Origin: JAGNZR01 sp051646055
GTDB lineage: Bacteria > Fusobacteriota > Fusobacteriia > Fusobacteriales > Fusobacteriaceae
Length of the DNA: 37,281 nucleotides
Direction of reading: 5' to 3'
Assembly: GCA_051646055.1 (NCBI GenBank)
Contig: JBOFCM010000124.1
Location: forward strand, 1-37,281
Shown here: piece by piece, positions 33,381 to 37,281 of the stretch
How positions within the stretch are numbered: position 1 is the stretch's first letter
Layout: every line of letters starts with the position of its first letter
The notes under the pieces: generated by a model
What the model was told of the DNA's origin: nothing
Seen by the model: the letters and a program-made list of their open reading frames with translations, nothing else
Database searches by the model: none
Translations under genes and position numbers: made by a program

Positions 33381-34454
33381 TTAATATTTTTTAGCTTCCT
33401 CTTCCCCTCTCTCAACTCTTAGAGCTCCTAAAGTAAGGGCTCTCATCTCATCCTCTCCAGGATAGATATATACCGGAGCTATAAATTCAACTTTTTCCCT
33501 GATAGAATCAGTTATTACAGTGGAATAAGCTATTCCACCAGTGAGAAGTATGGCATCCACCTTTCCGGAAACTACCGTGGCCAAAGAACCTATTTCCTTT
33601 GCAACCTGGTAAATCATGGCACTCTGGATAAGCTTAGCTTTTCTGTCTCCCTCTTCAATCATCTTTGCTACATCCCTCATATCATTGGTATTTAGGTATG
33701 CTACGACTCCCCCATTCCCCTTAAGCCTTTTCTTAATAAAGGAATCTGTATATTTTTCAGAGAAACACATTCTTACAAGATCTCCTGCTGGAACGCCTCC
33801 AGAACGTTCAGGTGAAAATGGCCCATCCCCGTCTAGAGCATTATTCACATCTATAACTTTTCCGTTTCTATGGATCCCTACAGAGATTCCTCCCCCCATA
33901 TGAGCGACTATGAGGTTTTCTTCCTCATATTTTTTCCCATTTTCAGTGCAGTATCTTCTAGCAACAGCTTTCTGATTGAGAGCATGGAATATGGATTTTC
34001 TCGGTAGTTCCGGCATCCCTGAAACTCTTGCCACCTCCTCCATTTCATCTACCACAACTGGGTCTACTATATAGGCTTTTTTTTCAATCTCGTCAGCTAT
34101 CTCTTTAGCTATAACTCCCCCAAGATTTGAGGCATGTTCTCCCAAAATTCCTTTTTTAAGATCCTTTATCATACCTTCATCAACTATATAGGTTCCTCCA
34201 TCCATAGGTTTCAGGAGTCCTCCTCTTCCTACCACTGCATCTAGAGAGTCTAAGGCTATTTCCCCTTCTGAAAGTGCATCAACTATCACATTTTTTCTAA
34301 ACTCTTTCTGAGAAAATATATCCTCATATGGAGCCAATTCCTCACTGTTGTGTCTCAAGGTTTTTTCAAAAATTTCCTTCTCATTCTCATAGACAGCTAT
34401 TTTTGTAGAAGTTGATCCAGGATTTATAGAAAGTATTCTGAATATTTTTTTCAT
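33381..34454 (-). CDS. buk: Butyrate kinase
   Basis: A 357-residue acetate-kinase-fold enzyme that forms butyrate (or branched-chain acid) and ATP from the acyl phosphate. It has the N-terminal ASKHA motif LSINPGSTSTKIAVYE, the conserved GRGGLLKPMDGGTYIVDE, ASNLGGVIAKEIA, LIVAHMGGGISVG and DAILLTGGIAYS. Length and motifs fit Buk and not AckA, which is longer. GGAGGA precedes the ATG. It follows ptb by 28 bp. The leucine dehydrogenase gene upstream suggests branched-chain acyl phosphates as possible substrates. Confidence 0.95.
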   Translation of the reverse strand: MKKIFRILSINPGSTSTKIAVYENEKEIFEKTLRHNSEELAPYEDIFSQKEFRKNVIVDALSEGEIALDSLDAVVGRGGLLKPMDGGTYIVDEGMIKDLKKGILGEHASNLGGVIAKEIADEIEKKAYIVDPVVVDEMEEVARVSGMPELPRKSIFHALNQKAVARRYCTENGKKYEEENLIVAHMGGGISVGIHRNGKVIDVNNALDGDGPFSPERSGGVPAGDLVRMCFSEKYTDSFIKKRLKGNGGVVAYLNTNDMRDVAKMIEEGDRKAKLIQSAMIYQVAKEIGSLATVVSGKVDAILLTGGIAYSTVITDSIREKVEFIAPVYIYPGEDEMRALTLGALRVERGEEEAKKY

Positions 34455-34482
34455 TTTTTTCTTCCTCCATTCTAAAATATTT

Positions 34483-35379
34483 CTAAACAGTTGCCAAGGC
34501 CAGTATTATAGAGTTCAATTTTGTCGATTCTGAATCTGCCCTGGATGTTAAAACTATAGGTGCAGAAGCCCCCACTATCATCCCTGCCCCCTCAGATTTG
34601 GAAAAATACGCCAGGCTTTTATAGAGAATATTTCCAGCTTCAATATCAGGAGCCAGAAGGATGTCTGCATGACCCGCTACAGGATGAGTTATCCCTTTAA
34701 GCTCTGCAGCCTCTGCATCTATAGCATTATCTAGTGCCAGCGGGCCTGCCACCAGACAATTCTTTATCTCTCCCCTTTCATTCATAGCCTGAAGTTCTGC
34801 AGCCTCTACTGTGGCAATCATCTTAGGGGAAACTTTTTCCTTAGCACAAAGACAGGCGACTTTAGGCAGTTCTATCCCTAATTTATGAGCTACTGCCACT
34901 GAATTTTCTATTATTCTCTTTTTTTCTTCCAGTGTCGGTGCTATATTCATCGCAGCATCTGTAACTATATAGGGTTTTTCAAATCCATCCACATGAAATA
35001 TTCCCACATGAGATAGAAGATTTCCCGGAATTTTCAAACCTATCTCCGAATCTAAAACAGCCTTCAATATTATAGATGTATCCACCAATCCCTTCATAAC
35101 CACATGGGCTTTTTTTTGGGATACAAGCTTTACAGCTTCTCTTGCTGATTCATTCATATCTTTTATATCTATAATCTCATACTCTCCCAGTGGAATAGCA
35201 TGTATCTCTGCTATGGCCTCTATTTTTTCCCTATCTCCTACAAGTAAGGCCTTTATTATCCCCTCTTTTCTTGCAGCTTCTATAGCCTGAAGGACATCCT
35301 CATCTTGAGCGCAGGCTACAGCTACTATTTTTTTGCTTTTTATATCGATTTTATTTTTTAAATTTCTGAAAAAATCCAT
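34483..35379 (-). CDS. ptb: Phosphate butyryltransferase
   Basis: A 298-residue phosphotransacylase that converts butyryl-CoA (or a branched acyl-CoA) and phosphate to the acyl phosphate used by the next gene. Family motifs are VMKGLVDTSIILKAVL, LLSHVGIFHVDGF, YIVTDAAMNIAPTLEEK and the C-terminal ADILLAPDIEAGNILYKSL with GMIVGASAPIVLTSRADS. Length is normal for Ptb and shorter than Pta. GGAGG precedes the ATG. A strong hairpin ends only 22 bp upstream, leaving no room for a promoter, so transcription must read through from bcd or begin inside it. Confidence 0.95.
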   Translation of the reverse strand: MDFFRNLKNKIDIKSKKIVAVACAQDEDVLQAIEAARKEGIIKALLVGDREKIEAIAEIHAIPLGEYEIIDIKDMNESAREAVKLVSQKKAHVVMKGLVDTSIILKAVLDSEIGLKIPGNLLSHVGIFHVDGFEKPYIVTDAAMNIAPTLEEKKRIIENSVAVAHKLGIELPKVACLCAKEKVSPKMIATVEAAELQAMNERGEIKNCLVAGPLALDNAIDAEAAELKGITHPVAGHADILLAPDIEAGNILYKSLAYFSKSEGAGMIVGASAPIVLTSRADSESTKLNSIILALATV

Positions 35380-35401
35380 ACCCTTTTCCTCCCCTCCTTA
35401 A

Positions 35402-35428
35402 AAAGGGAGGCTCATTGAGCCTCCCTTT
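35402..35428 (-). terminator. Strong hairpin between bcd and ptb
   Basis: AAAGGGAGGCTC (35402-35413) and GAGCCTCCCTTT (35417-35428) form a perfect 12-bp stem with loop ATT. On the minus strand a five-T run, counting the last bases of the stem, is interrupted by AA. It starts 11 bp after the bcd stop. It may be a partial terminator that lowers ptb-buk expression, or an mRNA end protecting bcd. Confidence 0.8.
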
Positions 35429-35439
35429 ATTATACTCTT

Positions 35440-36552
35440 TTATCTCTTGATATAAGTAGCTCTTACATTTTTCATTGTTTCTATTCTTCTTTCTCCGTAG
35501 AGATCCGCAGCTTTAGAGATAGCCATATTCTCTTTTTTAGCCATTCCATAGATTTCAAGAAGTCTATCGTAGATAAGATCTACATCATTCATCGCTTTTC
35601 CAAATTGATATCCATGTAGTTCGTGATAAACATTGATAAGTCCTCCTGCATTTATCACATAGTCTGGCGAATATAAAATCCCTTTATCCTTCAAAATATC
35701 TCCGTGAGCAGCTTCTTTAAGAACATTATTTGCAGTTCCAGCTATTATTTTACACTTTAACTGCGGAATAGTGTCGTCATTTACAGAAGCTCCAAGGGCA
35801 CATGGTGCATAAACGTCCACATCTAATCCGTATATATCCTCAGGTTTTACAAACTCAACTTCTGGATGCTCTTTTTTCATTCTCTCAATGTGAGCCTCGT
35901 TAATCTCTGTAAAATATATTTTTTTAGCTTTTTCTCCATACACTTTATCATTTTTCCAGTTTTGAACATCTGAATAATCTCCTAAAAGATATTTAATCAG
36001 GTAGTAACCAGTCTGTCCAGCTCCTTGAACCGCAAATGTTTTTCCTTCTAGAGAGTCTGTTCCAAACACCTCTTTAAGAGATGCTTTAATTCCCATGAAA
36101 GCTCCCCAAGCTGTAACTGGAGAGGGATTCCCTGATTTCCCAGCAAGTCCAACAACATGATCAGTTTCCATAGCTAAGTAGTTCATGTCTTTGCAAGATG
36201 TATTTACATCTTCAGCAGTTATATATCTTCCATTTAATGATTGCACATATCTTCCAAGTGCTCTAAAATATCCCTCACTCTTAACTTTTGTAGCATCCCC
36301 TATAAGAACTGTCTTCCCTCCCCCAAGGTTAAGACCAGCACAAGCCGCCTTATAAGTCATACCTCTTCCAAGTCTCAATACATCTAGAACTGCATCCTCT
36401 TCAGTGGTATAATTCCAAAGTCTTGTACCTCCAAGAGCCGGACCAAGAGTTGTATCGTGAATACAAGTTATCCCTTTTAACCCAGTTGTCTCATCATAGA
36501 AGTAAACTAATTGTTCATGCTTAAATTGTTCCATGTGCTCAAATTTTTTCAT
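35440..36552 (-). CDS. bcd: Leucine (branched-chain amino acid) dehydrogenase
   Basis: A 370-residue NAD-dependent dehydrogenase of the Glu/Leu/Phe/Val family that deaminates leucine, valine and isoleucine to 2-oxoacids. The substrate-binding glycine-rich segment ALGGTRLWNY leads to the lysines Lys68 and Lys80 (MTYKAACAGLNLGGGK), the same numbers as in characterised Bacillus leucine dehydrogenases. GNPSPVTAWG and the Rossmann motif GAGQTG (177-182) follow. Length fits LeuDH and is shorter than glutamate dehydrogenase; phenylalanine dehydrogenase is the main alternative. GGAGG precedes the ATG. It is first of the bcd-ptb-buk group. Confidence 0.92.
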   Translation of the reverse strand: MKKFEHMEQFKHEQLVYFYDETTGLKGITCIHDTTLGPALGGTRLWNYTTEEDAVLDVLRLGRGMTYKAACAGLNLGGGKTVLIGDATKVKSEGYFRALGRYVQSLNGRYITAEDVNTSCKDMNYLAMETDHVVGLAGKSGNPSPVTAWGAFMGIKASLKEVFGTDSLEGKTFAVQGAGQTGYYLIKYLLGDYSDVQNWKNDKVYGEKAKKIYFTEINEAHIERMKKEHPEVEFVKPEDIYGLDVDVYAPCALGASVNDDTIPQLKCKIIAGTANNVLKEAAHGDILKDKGILYSPDYVINAGGLINVYHELHGYQFGKAMNDVDLIYDRLLEIYGMAKKENMAISKAADLYGERRIETMKNVRATYIKR

Positions 36553-36629
36553 AATTAACCTCCAAATATTTAAATTTAAAAAATTATTGATTTTTCTATT
36601 TCTATATTTGATCTAAACCCCACAACAAC

Positions 36630-36658
36630 ATCTTACAACATACTCATAAAAAAATCAA
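36630..36658 (-). promoter_or_regulatory. Candidate promoter of bcd-ptb-buk
   Basis: TTGATT (36653-36658), 17 bp and TAAGAT (36630-36635) on the minus strand, 77 bp before the bcd ATG. A 6-bp dyad AATGAA/TTCATT (36669-36683) lies 10 bp upstream of the -35 and could be an activator or repressor site. Confidence 0.6.
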
Positions 36659-36770
36659 CTACTTTTTGAATGAAAAGTTCATTTTTTTTACAAAAAAGAT
36701 CATTAAAAGACCTTTTCTAACGAAAAAATATTTTTTTGTTTTTTTGAGATCCTACCATTTTTTTATTTTC

Positions 36771-36799
36771 TTGCAACTATCTCTAGAATAGAGTATAAT
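36771..36799 (+). promoter_or_regulatory. Promoter of the PhnA/YjdM-like gene
   Basis: TTGCAA (36771-36776), 17 bp and TATAAT (36794-36799) on the plus strand, 34 bp before the GTG start. The spacer contains the small dyad CTCTA/TAGAG. With the bcd promoter it accounts for most of the 281-bp divergent region, which is otherwise AT-rich. Confidence 0.88.
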
Positions 36800-36833
36800 T
36801 TTATAATGATTAATTTTATAAGGAGTGATAATT

Positions 36834-37169
36834 GTGACTAAATTACCTAATTGCCCAAAATGCAATTCTGAATACGTATATGAAGACGGAGAGATGTTTA
36901 TCTGTCCCGAGTGTGCATACGAGTGGAAAATTCAGGGAGAAGAAGAGGAATCTGAAAAAATTATAAAAGATTCCAACGGAAACATTCTTCAGAACGGAGA
37001 TACAGTGACTGTTATCAAAGATCTGAAAATAAAAGGGAGTTATCTAGTTGAAAAGCAGGGAACCAAGGTTAAAAATATCCGTCTTGTATATGGTGACCAT
37101 GATATCGACTGTAAAATCGACGGTGTCGGAGCAATGAAACTTAAATCTGAGTTCGTTAAAAAAGTTTAA
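36834..37169 (+). CDS. PhnA/YjdM family zinc-ribbon protein
   Basis: A 111-residue protein, the same length as E. coli YjdM (PhnA). The N-terminal zinc ribbon has CPKC and CPEC pairs (LPNCPKCNSEYVYEDGEMF, then ICPECAYEW), and the C-terminal domain holds DSNGNILQNGDTVTVIKDLKIKGS. The family was named from phosphonate loci but has no proven phosphonate role, so no such function is claimed. The start is GTG 36834 with AAGGAG 8 bp upstream; a further GTG 9 bp earlier overlaps that site. It is a single-gene unit with its own promoter and terminator. Confidence 0.93.
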   Translation: MTKLPNCPKCNSEYVYEDGEMFICPECAYEWKIQGEEEESEKIIKDSNGNILQNGDTVTVIKDLKIKGSYLVEKQGTKVKNIRLVYGDHDIDCKIDGVGAMKLKSEFVKKV

Positions 37170-37173
37170 TAAA

Positions 37174-37210
37174 AAAAGGCGGAGTCGTTCACTCCGCCTT
37201 TCTCTTTTTT
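37174..37210. terminator. Bidirectional terminator
   Basis: AAGGCGGAGT (from about 37176) and ACTCCGCCTT (37191-37200) pair around CGTTC, with A- and T-runs on either side. It ends the PhnA-like gene and the convergent outer-membrane protein gene. Confidence 0.92.
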
Positions 37211-37281
37211 TACCAGTTATACCTTATAGTAACTCCATAACGTTGAAGATAATCATCTTCTATGAAGGTCCCTCCGTAATA
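37210..37281 (-). CDS. C-terminal fragment of a probable outer-membrane beta-barrel protein
   Basis: The last 23 codons of a minus-strand gene are visible before its TAA (37210-37212); the rest is beyond the right edge. The peptide ends with the alternating pattern YLQRYGVTIRYNW. A final beta-strand with an aromatic last residue is the usual signal recognised by the BAM assembly machinery in outer-membrane proteins and autotransporters. It abuts a terminator. The assignment rests on this short tail only. Confidence 0.5.
   Translation of the reverse strand, partial: YYGGTFIEDDYLQRYGVTIRYNW

Overview
The window is AT-rich, tightly packed chromosomal DNA with about 30 protein genes, two tRNA genes and no insertion sequence, phage gene, integrase or CRISPR array. 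Gene content suggests an anaerobic, amino-acid-fermenting diderm, most likely of the phylum Fusobacteriota. It has a selenocysteine-dependent glycine reductase operon, leucine dehydrogenase with phosphate butyryltransferase and butyrate kinase, and AdhE. It also has a lipoprotein and, at the right edge, the C-terminus of a probable outer-membrane beta-barrel. The genus cannot be fixed from the sequence alone.

Layout. 1-169: tRNA-Lys (cut by the edge) and tRNA-Gly behind a consensus promoter, minus strand. 232-2961: a sensor with two periplasmic solute-binding domains, GGDEF and EAL. 3122-11143: the glycine reductase operon, transcribed leftward as grdX-trxB-trxA-grdE-grdA-grdB-grdC-grdD from one strong promoter to a terminator. 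grdA and grdB each contain an in-frame UGA read as selenocysteine, each followed by a hairpin fitting a bacterial SECIS. 11290-13794: a two-gene unit of a degenerate SIR2-like protein and a small RelA/SpoT-type alarmone synthetase. 13804-16176: lon. 16302-18838: a plus-strand operon of cardiolipin synthase, a PHP-domain phosphoesterase and a small lipoprotein. 18868-24924: minus-strand housekeeping genes (EF-G-like GTPase, HU, RNase M5, membrane-anchored esterase, asnS, UPF0291 protein) with one small plus-strand gene inserted. 25043-29871: APC permease, DJ-1 family protein, FtsW/RodA and a HAD phosphatase with a small partner. 29936-36552: a HEAT-like small protein, adhE, and bcd-ptb-buk. 36834-37169: PhnA/YjdM-like protein. 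37210-37281: the outer-membrane protein fragment.

How the genes fit together. Glycine reductase converts glycine, phosphate and reduced thioredoxin to acetyl phosphate and ammonia. The operon carries its own thioredoxin and thioredoxin reductase. Leucine dehydrogenase makes branched-chain 2-oxoacids, and Ptb-Buk can turn the derived acyl-CoA into acid plus ATP. AdhE offers an alternative sink that reoxidises NADH. Together these give ATP and redox balance from amino acids.

The least explained parts are the SIR2-like/alarmone synthetase pair, the hairpin pair between grdB and grdC, and the strong hairpin only 22 bp upstream of ptb. Family assignments rest on motifs read by eye; no database search or structure prediction was run.
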